In this document: piece after piece, positions 49,826 through 57,668 of the stretch
How positions within the stretch are numbered: position 1 is the stretch's first letter
Layout of the letters: each line of letters opens with the position of its first letter
Source: CAYLHU01 sp964383715
GTDB taxonomy: Bacteria > Patescibacteriota > Minisyncoccia > Minisyncoccales > CG1-02-41-26
Direction of reading: 5' to 3'
Assembly (NCBI GenBank): GCA_964383715.1
Contig: CAYLHU010000001.1
Coordinates: 1-64,000 of the forward strand
DNA: 64,000 nucleotides
The notes under the pieces: model-generated
Seen by the model: only the letters and a program-made list of their open reading frames with translations
The model's database searches: none
What the model was told of the DNA's origin: nothing
Made by a program: the position numbers and the translations under genes

Positions 49826-49927
49826 CCCAGCACTTATTTTTACAGAAGTATTACAAGGGTTTTAATTTTGTAATTCTAAACGATAATGTTAATGCCTATT
49901 TTGTGTTTCTATAGAAATAAGTGCTGG
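49826..49927 (-). promoter_or_regulatory. Long-range inverted repeat in the mraZ leader region
   Basis: CCCAGCACTTATTT (49826-49839) and AAATAAGTGCTGGG (49914-49927) are exact 14-bp reverse complements about 75 bp apart. If transcribed they would form a stem in the mraZ leader. Confidence 0.5.
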
Positions 49928-49954
49928 GTTCTCGCTCGCTTCGCTCTTTTAAAG

Positions 49955-50145
49955 TTATCCCCAGAAACCCTAACTTATCCCCACCTTTATCCACAATTAT
50001 CCATCTGTATCCTTTTTATCCCATTTCCCCCTCAATGTCAACCACTTTATAACCCCCCTATTTAAAGAATGAGGCTAAAGGATTTGTCTTGCTATCACGA
50101 GCTAAATGAAAAACACCCTCTTTAAAAAGAGGGTGTTTATCCACA
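49955..50145. promoter_or_regulatory. Cluster of TTATCCACA/TTATCCCCA boxes (DnaA boxes or MraZ operator)
   Basis: Same-orientation 9-mers: TTATCCCCA (49955-49963 and 49975-49983), TTATCCACA (49987-49995), TTATCCATC (49997-50005), TTATCCCAT (50016-50024) and another TTATCCACA (50137-50145). Two are perfect DnaA-box consensus matches. Read on the other strand the same positions give GTGGATAAAG-GTGGGGATAAG direct repeats, which also fit MraZ boxes upstream of mraZ. Either reading is possible. Confidence 0.5.
50109..50138 (-). terminator. Terminator after the 337-aa anchored protein gene
   Basis: AAACACCCTCTTT (50111-50123) and AAAGAGGGTGTTT (50126-50138) form a perfect 13-bp stem followed by T on the minus strand. 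It abuts the distal TTATCCACA box. Confidence 0.85.
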
Positions 50146-50225
50146 GTTTTTCCACTATTGATGTTTCTAAATAGAATTTTAGTGGCAAAAAAGATTTTTT
50201 AGAAAATCTTTAATTACTAGGAAAC

Positions 50226-51239
50226 TTACTCAACAGGTAAACTTTCAGGTAAAAATAAGGGGATTATCTCTTCAATGGGCTTAAACTCTTTAGGAATAAT
50301 TATTTCCATTTTTTTGTCAACATCAAGAAAATTAAAAACCAAATTCAATTTTATTTTTTCAATTTCTTCCATTTCAAAGTCCTTGGCACTCATTTCTTTT
50401 TCCATAGCTACTTGGTATAAAGATGAGTCCTTTTCGTGAAGCCAAAAATCAATTTCTAAAGGATCTATTTTTTCCCAGGCAGTATCAAAATTTTCCTCAA
50501 ATCCTTTCAAGAAATTATCCAATTCATTTTCGTAGATTCCCTTTTCTTCTTCGGAAAGATATTCTTTATTGGCATCCATAAGTCCAATAATAGAATCCTT
50601 AATTGTTTCCTTATCTACTCTTGTGAGGTAATGGATAACCTTTAATTCATCAAGATTCTCCTTGCCAAGATTTTTCTTTATTTTAAAATAATTCTTTCCT
50701 TCTGCTATCTTCTTAATGTCGTTAATGAATTCCTCTTGACTAACTGCTTCCTCTTTTGGTAATTGCCCTAATTGTTCCCTTATATTATTAATGTCGATTT
50801 TTATCCATTGGTCTTTAATGCTATCAAAACTTCCTTCTAAAAAGGGAATAGTTGGCAAAGTGGTAACTTTAAAATAAATTTCATCTTTTACTCCCACAAT
50901 TTCTCCTCCAACATTCACATTTATTCCTTCTACTCCAAATGTTAAATTAAAGTCGGAAGAGGTCTTGGCGTCTTCTGTCCCGGAATCGCTAAAAGTTTCC
51001 GATATTAAAAGAGAGACCTCTACTTTTTGTGGTTCTTTATTCTCATCTCCTGTTTTGGCCCAAACTTCAGCTGATATTTTTCCTTCGATCTTAAAGTCCT
51101 TTGAATCAACAAGCTTGGTTATGGCCTTTTCAATAATCAGCGAAGCATTGGGTGAAAAGGGACTCCAGATAATCAAAACGGCCGCGATAATGATTATTAC
51201 TCCTCCTAAAATAACTAATAATAATGTTTTTTTAATCAT
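50226..51239 (-). CDS. Membrane-anchored extracytoplasmic protein, unknown function
   Basis: A protein of 337 residues with an N-terminal anchor (residues 4-26, TLLLVILGGVIIIIAAVLIIW). The exported domain is acidic and beta-rich with an amphipathic pattern. It starts LIIEKAITKLVDSKDFKIEG, a layout recalling LppX/LolA-like or DUF6612-type lipoproteins that shelter hydrophobic ligands, although no lipobox Cys is present. It overlaps the Clp-like ATPase gene by 8 bp, so the two are coupled. The family is uncertain. Confidence 0.6.
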   Translation of the reverse strand: MIKKTLLLVILGGVIIIIAAVLIIWSPFSPNASLIIEKAITKLVDSKDFKIEGKISAEVWAKTGDENKEPQKVEVSLLISETFSDSGTEDAKTSSDFNLTFGVEGINVNVGGEIVGVKDEIYFKVTTLPTIPFLEGSFDSIKDQWIKIDINNIREQLGQLPKEEAVSQEEFINDIKKIAEGKNYFKIKKNLGKENLDELKVIHYLTRVDKETIKDSIIGLMDANKEYLSEEEKGIYENELDNFLKGFEENFDTAWEKIDPLEIDFWLHEKDSSLYQVAMEKEMSAKDFEMEEIEKIKLNLVFNFLDVDKKMEIIIPKEFKPIEEIIPLFLPESLPVE

Positions 51240-53745
51240 AGATAACTAAGTTAAAGTTTTCTGCTCCGACCTTTACCTTGTCTCCTCTCTTTATTTTACC
51301 ACTTAAAAGGGCTTCGGCTAAAACATTTTCCACATTATTTTGGATAACTCTTTTCATCTCTCTGGCTCCAAATTGAGGAGAATATCCCAATTCAACGATT
51401 TTCTCTTTTAGTTCTTTTGTTATTTCAAGTTCTATTCCTCTGTCTTTGAGATTGTCGGCTAATTTCTTAATTAATAGATGGCAAATTAAAAGAAGATTGT
51501 CTTTTGTTAGGGGCTTGAAAACGACTATGGCGTCAAACCTGTTGATAAACTCTGGTCTAAACATTCTTTCGCGAAAAAGATAGTCCAAAAGATCCTCTTT
51601 TACCATAACTAACTCTTTATTTTGTTTAATGTCTTCCCTGATAACTTCCGATCCGGCATTACTAGTGGCAATAATTAAAGTTTCCTTGTAATCAATTTTT
51701 CTGCCGATTCCATCAGTAACCCAACCTTCGTCCAATATCTGTAAAAACAAGTTTAAAATATTTGGATGGGCTTTTTCAATTTCGTCCAATAAAATTAAAG
51801 AAAAAGGGTTTTCCCTGACCGGAACGGTAATTAGGCCTTCTTGCCCGTCGCTATCCCCTATCAATCTTTTAATATCGCCAATCGTTTGAAACTCTGACAT
51901 ATCCAATCTTATCATTTTTCTTTCCGAGCCGAAATAAATTTTCGCCAACGCCTTGGAGGTCTCTGTTTTGCCAACCCCGGTCGGTCCCAAAAACATAAAC
52001 GAACCAATTGGTCCATTTTTGGTTTGTATTTCAGCTTTTGCTCTTCTAATAGATGAACTCACTTCAGAAACAGCTTCTTCTTGATTAATAATTCTTTGGT
52101 GAATTAGGTCTTCTAAGTTTAATAATGTCTTTTTCTCTTTCTCTTCAAGTTCTTCTAAAGGGATTTCCGTTTTTTCAGAAACGATTTTTCTGATGTGTTC
52201 TATTCTAAGAACTTTCTCTTTTTTAAACATCGCCAGCCAACTCATTGATTCATCTAAAAGTCGCAACCCTTTTTCAGGGAAAGGAATATCTTTAAGATAA
52301 CGGGAACTTAATTTTAAAATTTCTCTCAATGACTTATAACTGATAAATTTTTTATGTTTTCTTTCAAAGAAAGGAACGAGATTCTCCAATAATTCTAATG
52401 TTTCTTTTTCAGAAATTTCAGCTATTTCCACTTTTTCAAAAAGGTTTGAGAAAGAGGTGTTTTTTTCTAAGGTTCTGTGAAGTCCTTGATAAGATGTCAC
52501 CGCAATAACCTGAAAAGACGATAGGGGCAAATAACGGCTTAAAATACCCGAAATATCCACTTTCCCGAGAGAGTTTTCTTTACCGAGAAAGTTTTGGATT
52601 TCCTCTATAACCAAAACAATATTGCCAGCGTTGGTGACTTGGTTAAAACATTGGTCTAACTTTAATTCTGTCTCCCCGGAGGAATTCGTTTCGGCAATTA
52701 ATTGACCAATATCAAAAATTAGAACCCTTTTATAATTCACCGAAGAAGAGCTTTTGCCTAAAAATGATTTTTGAGCTATCGCTTCAACAATACTCCCCCG
52801 CCCGCAGCCCGGTTCGCCAACCAATAAAACATTGTTAATTTCTTCTTTCCCTAAAATTCTTTCCGCTTCTTTAATTTCTTTTTTATGACCGACAATTTCC
52901 CTAAAACCGGACTTTTTGAGAACATCTCTCAAATCGGTGGAATATTTGTCCAGGGCTATAGTATAACCGCTGGCCAAGTCCCGACCAATAGTTCCTTTTT
53001 TAAGGAGGTTTTCGCATTCCCAAAACTTTTTTGAAAAAAGAACTTTTTCGTTCACTCTTTCATACCAAAAGACCAAACTTTCAATATCCTCTTTTTTTAA
53101 GTTATTTAAGTTTAAAATCTTATCCAACGGTTCACATTCGCAAAAAGCGATTAAAATATCTCCTATACCGATTTTATTATTCCCTCTGCTTTGGGCGATT
53201 TTTGCTCCTTCCAATATTACTTTTTCAAAACCGGAACCCCACTTTTCTTTCATTTGAGAGACGTTTTCTTTTACTGTCTTTTTTATTTCCGAAAGAGAGA
53301 GTTCTGCTCGGCCAAAAACAAAATCCAGTTCTTCCGACTTTGAGCAAAGAAGAAAATACAAAAGAAGTTCTTTGGTCGCCTCTCGGCTTTCTTTTCTTTT
53401 GACCGACTTTAATGTCTCTCGGCAGATTTTTCCAACCTCATAATCAAGGAAAGCTGCTAAATTATAACTTTCGGGGTCCGCTAATAATTGAGAGATTGAG
53501 TGTTTGGATTCCGGATTTTTTATTTTTGACTTGAAAAAGAAAGATATTTCAAAGAAAAACAATGTTAAAACCAAACAAATAATGGATTGCCCTAAAAAAT
53601 GCTCGGAAAATACCTTCAAAAAGAAAAAAAGAAAAATAGCGGTTAATACAAGAAACAAAACTTTGAAAAAGTCAGTAAATTTGAATAACAGGGTTTCTCC
53701 CAATTTTAAGGATTGATAAATTGAAGTATTTTTTAATCTGAACAT
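51232..53745 (-). CDS. Membrane-anchored ClpC/ClpB-like AAA+ ATPase with degenerate first ATPase site
   Basis: A protein of about 837 residues. Two hydrophobic segments near the N-terminus (about residues 27-48 and 53-70) anchor it, unlike soluble Clp proteins. A Clp-N-like helical region (about 80-240) follows. NBD1 (about 280-440) has a Walker A of VGEPGCGRGSIVEAIA at ~residue 310, where the usual GKT is GRG, and a B motif IVLVIEEIQNFLG. NBD2 has canonical FLGPTGVGKTETSKAL (~585), ILLDEIEKAHPNILNLFLQI and the sensor GYSPQFGAREMKRVIQ. The ATG at 53745 is preferred to a TTG at 53766. No ClpP is nearby. It may unfold membrane or envelope proteins. Confidence 0.85.
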   Translation of the reverse strand: MFRLKNTSIYQSLKLGETLLFKFTDFFKVLFLVLTAIFLFFFLKVFSEHFLGQSIICLVLTLFFFEISFFFKSKIKNPESKHSISQLLADPESYNLAAFLDYEVGKICRETLKSVKRKESREATKELLLYFLLCSKSEELDFVFGRAELSLSEIKKTVKENVSQMKEKWGSGFEKVILEGAKIAQSRGNNKIGIGDILIAFCECEPLDKILNLNNLKKEDIESLVFWYERVNEKVLFSKKFWECENLLKKGTIGRDLASGYTIALDKYSTDLRDVLKKSGFREIVGHKKEIKEAERILGKEEINNVLLVGEPGCGRGSIVEAIAQKSFLGKSSSSVNYKRVLIFDIGQLIAETNSSGETELKLDQCFNQVTNAGNIVLVIEEIQNFLGKENSLGKVDISGILSRYLPLSSFQVIAVTSYQGLHRTLEKNTSFSNLFEKVEIAEISEKETLELLENLVPFFERKHKKFISYKSLREILKLSSRYLKDIPFPEKGLRLLDESMSWLAMFKKEKVLRIEHIRKIVSEKTEIPLEELEEKEKKTLLNLEDLIHQRIINQEEAVSEVSSSIRRAKAEIQTKNGPIGSFMFLGPTGVGKTETSKALAKIYFGSERKMIRLDMSEFQTIGDIKRLIGDSDGQEGLITVPVRENPFSLILLDEIEKAHPNILNLFLQILDEGWVTDGIGRKIDYKETLIIATSNAGSEVIREDIKQNKELVMVKEDLLDYLFRERMFRPEFINRFDAIVVFKPLTKDNLLLICHLLIKKLADNLKDRGIELEITKELKEKIVELGYSPQFGAREMKRVIQNNVENVLAEALLSGKIKRGDKVKVGAENFNLVIYD

Positions 53746-53820
53746 ATTACTTAATTTTTTAGACAAGACCCGAACTTATTGGTATTTAATCGCAGTTCTC
53801 GCCCACTTAACAAGTTTCCC

Positions 53821-54216
53821 CTATATTAATTGGATTCCTAAGATAAGAAGATAAATGGAAATAAAGGGGGAAAGAAACCAAAAAAGAAAAATAAAAACAC
53901 TGATGGCAAAAATAAAAATTTCGGTCAATAAACCGACGAAGATGAGGAAAACTCTCACAATCAGTCCCAAAGTCCGGGAAATCATATTACCGATAAATGT
54001 TTCTAAAAATCTTTTGAGGTCAAATCCCCGACCATATGATTCTTTATATTTTCGCCAAGGAGCAAAAAGAGTTTTCAAAAGAGAAAAAACGGAAAAATAA
54101 TTGAAATTAAAAACTAAAAAACCCTTAGAAACTTTTAATATCTTTAAGGGAACTTCTTTGAAATGCCATTTCAACCACATTAAATATATATTTTTCTTCG
54201 GAGATGATTCTAACAT
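53821..54216 (-). CDS. Hypothetical membrane protein, 131 aa
   Basis: A protein with a basic N-terminal half (MWLKWHFKEVPLKILKVSKG; TLFAPWRKYKESYGRGFDLK) and a hydrophobic C-terminal half with two or three membrane helices (about residues 80-131). An alternative start is the Met at residue 13. It lies 75 bp upstream of the anchored Clp-like ATPase on the same strand and may be an operon partner, such as a substrate or adaptor in the membrane. The family is not recognised. Confidence 0.65.
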   Translation of the reverse strand: MLESSPKKNIYLMWLKWHFKEVPLKILKVSKGFLVFNFNYFSVFSLLKTLFAPWRKYKESYGRGFDLKRFLETFIGNMISRTLGLIVRVFLIFVGLLTEIFIFAISVFIFLFWFLSPFISIYLLILGIQLI

Positions 54217-54257
54217 TATTTTAAACGATTATTAATTAATAATAACAAATATCTAAA

Positions 54258-54408
54258 GAAAGAAAAAGAGGCAGGATTTGGGAGTCCTGCCTCTTTACAT
54301 CCGGTTCTCATTTGAAGAAGTGAGAAGTGGGGGAAATGAGAGCCGGAGAGATCGGGGATTACGTAAGAATACTGAAGATTGCAATTGTATAAAAGATTTT
54401 AATTTTCT
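54258..54408 (-). ncRNA. Unassigned ~150-nt RNA with C-rich loop, own promoter and terminator
   Basis: Non-coding by inspection, but a complete transcription unit on the minus strand. The promoter is at 54415-54443 and a strong terminator (AGAGGCAGGA/TCCTGCCTCT, 54267-54294, then a T run) ends it. Between them, CCGGCTCTCATTT and AAATGAGAACCGG form a stem-loop whose roughly 20-nt loop is C/U-rich (CCCCCACUUCUCACUUCUUC). Exposed C-rich loops of this kind are typical of small RNAs that bind Shine-Dalgarno regions. I can match it to no named class. Confidence 0.6.
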
Positions 54409-54414
54409 ATTTCA

Positions 54415-54443
54415 ATCTTAGCATACTGATTCCCGCTTGTCAA
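54415..54443 (-). promoter_or_regulatory. Promoter of the 54.3-kb ncRNA
   Basis: TTGACA (54443-54438) and TAAGAT (54420-54415) on the minus strand with a 17-bp spacer. Confidence 0.75.
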
Positions 54444-54541
54444 GATTTCGCCCTTGACAAGAAGCAGAAATCTGACGAGGTTAAACCCAGTATTATCTTA
54501 TTAACCTACCGACCAACATTCCAACATTTCAACAACTACTG

Positions 54542-54613
54542 TGGGTGGTACAGGATTTGAACCTGTGACCCCTGCAATGTGAATGCAATGCTCTACCACT
54601 GAGCTAACCACCC
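54542..54613 (-). tRNA. tRNA-Val (anticodon CAC)
   Basis: Cloverleaf on the minus strand: acceptor GGGTGGT/ACCACCC, D arm GCTC...GAGC, anticodon stem TTGCA/TGCAG with loop TTCACAT (anticodon CAC), T arm ACAGG-TTCAAAT-CCTGT, discriminator A. CCA is not encoded. Confidence 0.95.
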
Positions 54614-54689
54614 TTTCTCCCAATTTCATTCTAACATTTTTAGCCAATTTCTGAAAGTTCTGCTATAATAAAAGAAATTAATTAAGACA

Positions 54690-55445
54690 ATGGAGAATTT
54701 TATTTTTTACTTTAATCCTAAAAAGAGAAGGGATATTATCTTGAAGTCATTTTGTTATTCCCCTTCCTCTAAAAAAGAATGTGAGTTAGGTAATCTTTAT
54801 TTGGTTATTGCGTTGAATAAACCAAGAAAGGACTACGATAATCTTTCGGAACTTTTAGAAATTATAAAAAATGAATATTATCATTTGCCGGAAAGAGGAG
54901 CAGAGATTTCTTTTAAGGGGGTTTTGGAAAAATCAAACGATTTTTTGAGAAAAGAACGGGAGCAACAGAACGACAAATGGTTAGAAGGATTAAGTTTGTC
55001 AATTTTTTCCCTAACCAACGATTTTTTTATTTATTTTTCCCAAAAAAATGGATTGAAAAATATTTTAATTAGGGGAGAAGAATTGTTTGAGATTGGAGAA
55101 ATTGAAGAAAGCGAATCCCCTACTCAAAAAATGTTTTCAAATATGGTAAAGGGGAAATTAGTCGAGAGAGACAAGATGCTGGTGTTAAACCAAGAATTAT
55201 TTATTCGTCTTCGGGAAGAATCCCTATTGGGAGAAATAAAGGATTTGGGAAGCCCGAGAGAATTAAAAAGGATTTTTAAAAATGAAAAAGAGACCCTAAA
55301 AGAGTTTTTCGGAGTTCTGCTTCTTATTTTCATCAAAAAAGAAAAAAGAAAGATATATTTAAAAATCCCTGAAAGTGTAAAAAAGGTCTTGATTTTAATT
55401 TTAATCTTGGTCATACTCTCAATTTTGGGGCATTATCTATTCTAA
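54690..55445 (+). CDS. Tail-anchored protein with a PP2C-like degenerate domain
   Basis: A protein of 251 residues. The N-terminal ~190 residues are soluble, with strand-helix alternation (LGNLYLVIALNKPRKDYDNL; LEGLSLSIFSLTNDFFIYFS) loosely recalling PPM/PP2C folds but without the metal-binding aspartates. A single C-terminal helix (about residues 232-250, VLILILILVILSILGHYLF) anchors it. It is one of three unknown envelope-associated proteins near the anchored Clp-like ATPase. The PP2C comparison is weak; it may simply be an unknown fold. Confidence 0.6.
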   Translation: MENFIFYFNPKKRRDIILKSFCYSPSSKKECELGNLYLVIALNKPRKDYDNLSELLEIIKNEYYHLPERGAEISFKGVLEKSNDFLRKEREQQNDKWLEGLSLSIFSLTNDFFIYFSQKNGLKNILIRGEELFEIGEIEESESPTQKMFSNMVKGKLVERDKMLVLNQELFIRLREESLLGEIKDLGSPRELKRIFKNEKETLKEFFGVLLLIFIKKEKRKIYLKIPESVKKVLILILILVILSILGHYLF

Positions 55446-55502
55446 ATTTAAAATCTATCAACGAGTCCGGGTCTCGTTGATAGAACATTAAGATGTTATT
55501 TA

Positions 55503-55862
55503 GGTGCGTTTTGGGACGATCGTCCTAGAATGACCTTTTTCCCCCTTTTTCTCCCTTTTTTGCCTATATCTATCTATTTATTTATTTTATAACAAATCCT
55601 GACGATCGGCGATATTTGTTATAAAATGTTTCTTTTGCCTTATCCTGTCTATCTTTACATTTGGGTGCGTTTTGGGACGATCGTCCTAGAATGACCTTTT
55701 TCCCCCTTTTTCTCCCTTTTTTGCCTATATCTATCTATTTATTTATTTTATAACAAATCCTGACGATCGGCGATATTTGTTATAAAATGTTTCTTTTGCC
55801 TTATCCTGTCTATCTTTACATTTGGGTGCGTTTTGGGACGATCGTCATAGAATGCACCTGAA
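55503..55862. repeat. 161-bp tandem repeat (2.2 copies) with CGATCG palindromes
   Basis: Units begin at 55503, 55664 and 55825; the first two are virtually identical and the third stops after the palindrome. Each starts GGTGCGTTTTGGGACGATCG and contains a second inverted repeat, ATTTTATAACAAAT/ATTTGTTATAAAAT, around GACGATCGGC. Copies 1 and 2 end the palindrome with TGACC whereas copy 3 has TGCACC, restoring the full outer stem. There is no ORF inside. Confidence 0.9.
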
Positions 55863-55950
55863 TTTGTTGAGAGAAAAATTAAGAGAGAAGTTTTTTATTT
55901 AACGGAAATTGTTCAAAAATTTATTTTTATTAGTTTTTATTTTTTCGCTA

Positions 55951-56047
55951 TTGACGAAATTAAAAATGTATGCTATCATCTAAGCAGTAGCCGATAAAGA
56001 TTTATCGGTTTAAAAATTAAAAATTAACCATAATCATAAAGGAGGTA
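55951..56047 (+). promoter_or_regulatory. Promoter, leader hairpin and strong RBS of the 99-aa gene
   Basis: TTGACG (55951-55956) and TATCAT (55974-55979), 17-bp spacer. The leader contains CCGATAAA-GA-TTTATCGG (about 55992-56009), and AAAGGAGGT lies 7 bp before the ATG. Confidence 0.65.
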
Positions 56048-56053
56048 AAAAAG

Positions 56054-56353
56054 ATGAAGATGGGAACAAAAGCGAGATGGAAAATATTATTCGGATTTGT
56101 AGCAGTTCTGTCACTTTCTGTCCTGGTGATTCTCGTGAGCAGTTATCTCTCTATTCACTCCGAAAATGGCTTAAGAGGAGCAGAATATCGTTATTTCCCG
56201 GATAATGCCATTACCGAATCCGGTAAAGAAATGTCGATGGGACTTGCCTTTAATGTTGAGCCCGAGGATTCCGTCATCGTGACGGTAACGCTCACAAAGA
56301 GGGGCAAAGTTTATTATTTCGATCGAAGGGCAACCGAAGAAAAAGGAAAGTGA
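56054..56353 (+). CDS. Small signal-anchored protein, 99 aa
   Basis: A protein starting MKMGTKARWKILFGF with one membrane helix (about residues 10-32) and a soluble exported domain rich in beta-prone residues (PEDSVIVTVTLTKRGKVYYF). It has a good promoter, a strong ribosome-binding site and a terminator, so expression is well supported. Codon and base composition are slightly more GC-rich than neighbouring genes. I do not recognise the family. Confidence 0.7.
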   Translation: MKMGTKARWKILFGFVAVLSLSVLVILVSSYLSIHSENGLRGAEYRYFPDNAITESGKEMSMGLAFNVEPEDSVIVTVTLTKRGKVYYFDRRATEEKGK

Positions 56354-56367
56354 ACTTCAGCAGAACT

Positions 56368-56402
56368 AAAAACCCACCCCGGGAAAATTGGGTGGGTTTT
56401 TT
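56368..56402. terminator. Bidirectional terminator between the 99-aa gene and rplL
   Basis: AAAAACCCACCC and GGGTGGGTTTTTT form a stem with T runs in both directions, between convergent transcripts. Confidence 0.85.
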
Positions 56403-56422
56403 ATTTACACCTTTGGATAAAA

Positions 56423-56863
56423 CTATTTCAATTCCACTTTGGCACCGGCTGCTTCAAATTTTTTCTTGATTTCTTCGGCTTCTTCTTTCCTAACGTTTTC
56501 CCTTACTACTTGAGGTTCTTTTTCAGCTGCTTCAACTAAGTCCTTTGATTCTTTCAGCCCCTTTTGAGTCAGGTCTCGAATAACCTTAATAACTTCTATC
56601 TTCTTATCCCCTATCCCGACCAGTTCTATATTAAAAGAACTTTTTTCTTCCGGACCTGCTGAAGCGCCAGCCGAAGCACTGGCTGCTGGAGCAACCATCA
56701 TTTGAGGAGAAGAAGAAACATTGAATTTTTTCTCTAAGACCTGAACTAATTCCGCTAAATCAACGGTCTTCATCTCTTCAATTTCCTTAACTAACTTCTC
56801 AAACTTTTTAGGAATCTCAATGGATTCTTCTTTTGATTTTTCCGCTTTTTTTTCTTCTGTCAT
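56423..56863 (-). CDS. rplL: 50S ribosomal protein L7/L12
   Basis: A protein of 146 residues, longer than the usual ~120 because of a charged N-terminal extension (MTEEKKAEKSKEESIEIPKK). The N-terminal dimerisation helices, an Ala/Gly-rich hinge (APAASASAGASAGPEEK) and the C-terminal factor-binding domain (KKIEVIKVIRDLTQKGLKES; KDLVEAAEKEPQVV) are all present. The ATG at 56863 is chosen because the longer frame adds only leader sequence. It follows rplJ in the usual order. It forms the stalk that recruits translation factors. Confidence 0.95.
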   Translation of the reverse strand: MTEEKKAEKSKEESIEIPKKFEKLVKEIEEMKTVDLAELVQVLEKKFNVSSSPQMMVAPAASASAGASAGPEEKSSFNIELVGIGDKKIEVIKVIRDLTQKGLKESKDLVEAAEKEPQVVRENVRKEEAEEIKKKFEAAGAKVELK

Positions 56864-56964
56864 ATTAACTAAATTCAAAATACAAGAGTCAAAACGCAAA
56901 ATATTCGAAAATATTTTTTACATTTTACTTTTTCATCTTGATTTTTGATTTTTGATTTTTAAGT

Positions 56965-57507
56965 TTATGCTTTGGCTTTTGCCAAAACACATATCAGACC
57001 TTTAATATTGCCCTTAAAGACATTGGCTAAGCCCGAAATAGGGCTCTTTAAACTATAAACTAATTTAAACAACAATTCTTCCCTTGAAGGCAATTGGGCA
57101 AATTTATCAATTTCTTCAGGAGTTAAAAGGATATATTTTTGATTTTGCTTTTTGTCCCTACTCGCTCCGCCTAAAATTTTTAGATTTTCATTTTCTTTTG
57201 AGGATTGATAACAAATTTTACTGGGAGCCAACTCGTCTTCCGAGCTGAAAACCAAAGCTAATTGACCCTCAATTTCTTCAATCCCTTGAAGAAACTTTTT
57301 TTCTTCCGCTTTTTCCAAAACCTTTTTTAAAAGATTTTTCTTAACGATTTTTAGGTCGCATTCGGAGTCCCTCAATTTTTTTCTTAAATCAAAAAGTTTA
57401 TCAGAACTTAAACCGCTAAAATCAAGAAAAATTATTTTTTCTTTCTCTTCAATTTTTTTCCCTAAGTCCCCTATCATTATTTTTTTCTCTTCTTTTGTTT
57501 TTGCCAT
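56965..57507 (-). CDS. rplJ: 50S ribosomal protein L10
   Basis: The stalk base protein, 180 residues. Family features are the N-terminal strand-helix EKEKIIFLDFSGLSSDKLFD, LRKKLRDSECDLKIVKKNLL, and the C-terminal FKLVYSLKSPISGLANVFKG that binds L7/L12 dimers. Upstream is an L10 leader with overlapping terminator and antiterminator (57508-57634), so expression is probably regulated by transcription attenuation. Confidence 0.95.
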   Translation of the reverse strand: MAKTKEEKKIMIGDLGKKIEEKEKIIFLDFSGLSSDKLFDLRKKLRDSECDLKIVKKNLLKKVLEKAEEKKFLQGIEEIEGQLALVFSSEDELAPSKICYQSSKENENLKILGGASRDKKQNQKYILLTPEEIDKFAQLPSREELLFKLVYSLKSPISGLANVFKGNIKGLICVLAKAKA

Positions 57508-57634
57508 AAAAAAATATCTGTTTCACCGCAGATATTCTAAAAAACTTTACTTGCCTAAATAGGATTTACCTGCTAATCCGAACTTATTTAACGCGGATAA
57601 GCAAACCTATTGTCTGCGGCGATTTATTAATTGT
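57508..57634 (-). promoter_or_regulatory. Ribosomal protein L10 leader (attenuator)
   Basis: The leader of about 125 nt folds in the manner of L10 leaders: CCGCAGACAATAGGTTTGC near the 5' end, with AATAGG pairing to CCTATT further on. Just before rplJ, AATATCTG and CAGATATT form a stem followed by seven T, an intrinsic terminator. The 5' CCGCAGA is complementary to TCTGCGG, which overlaps the terminator stem, so a competing antiterminator can form. In this family, L10-L12 binding selects the outcome. Confidence 0.7.
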
Positions 57635-57640
57635 AATTTG

Positions 57641-57668
57641 AGTATAGCAGGTTTTAAAAATTATACAA
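57641..57668 (-). promoter_or_regulatory. Promoter of the rplJ-rplL operon
   Basis: TATACT (57646-57641) with a weak TTGTAT (57668-57663) 16 bp upstream on the minus strand. It overlaps the 3' end of the DJ-1 gene. Confidence 0.5.
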
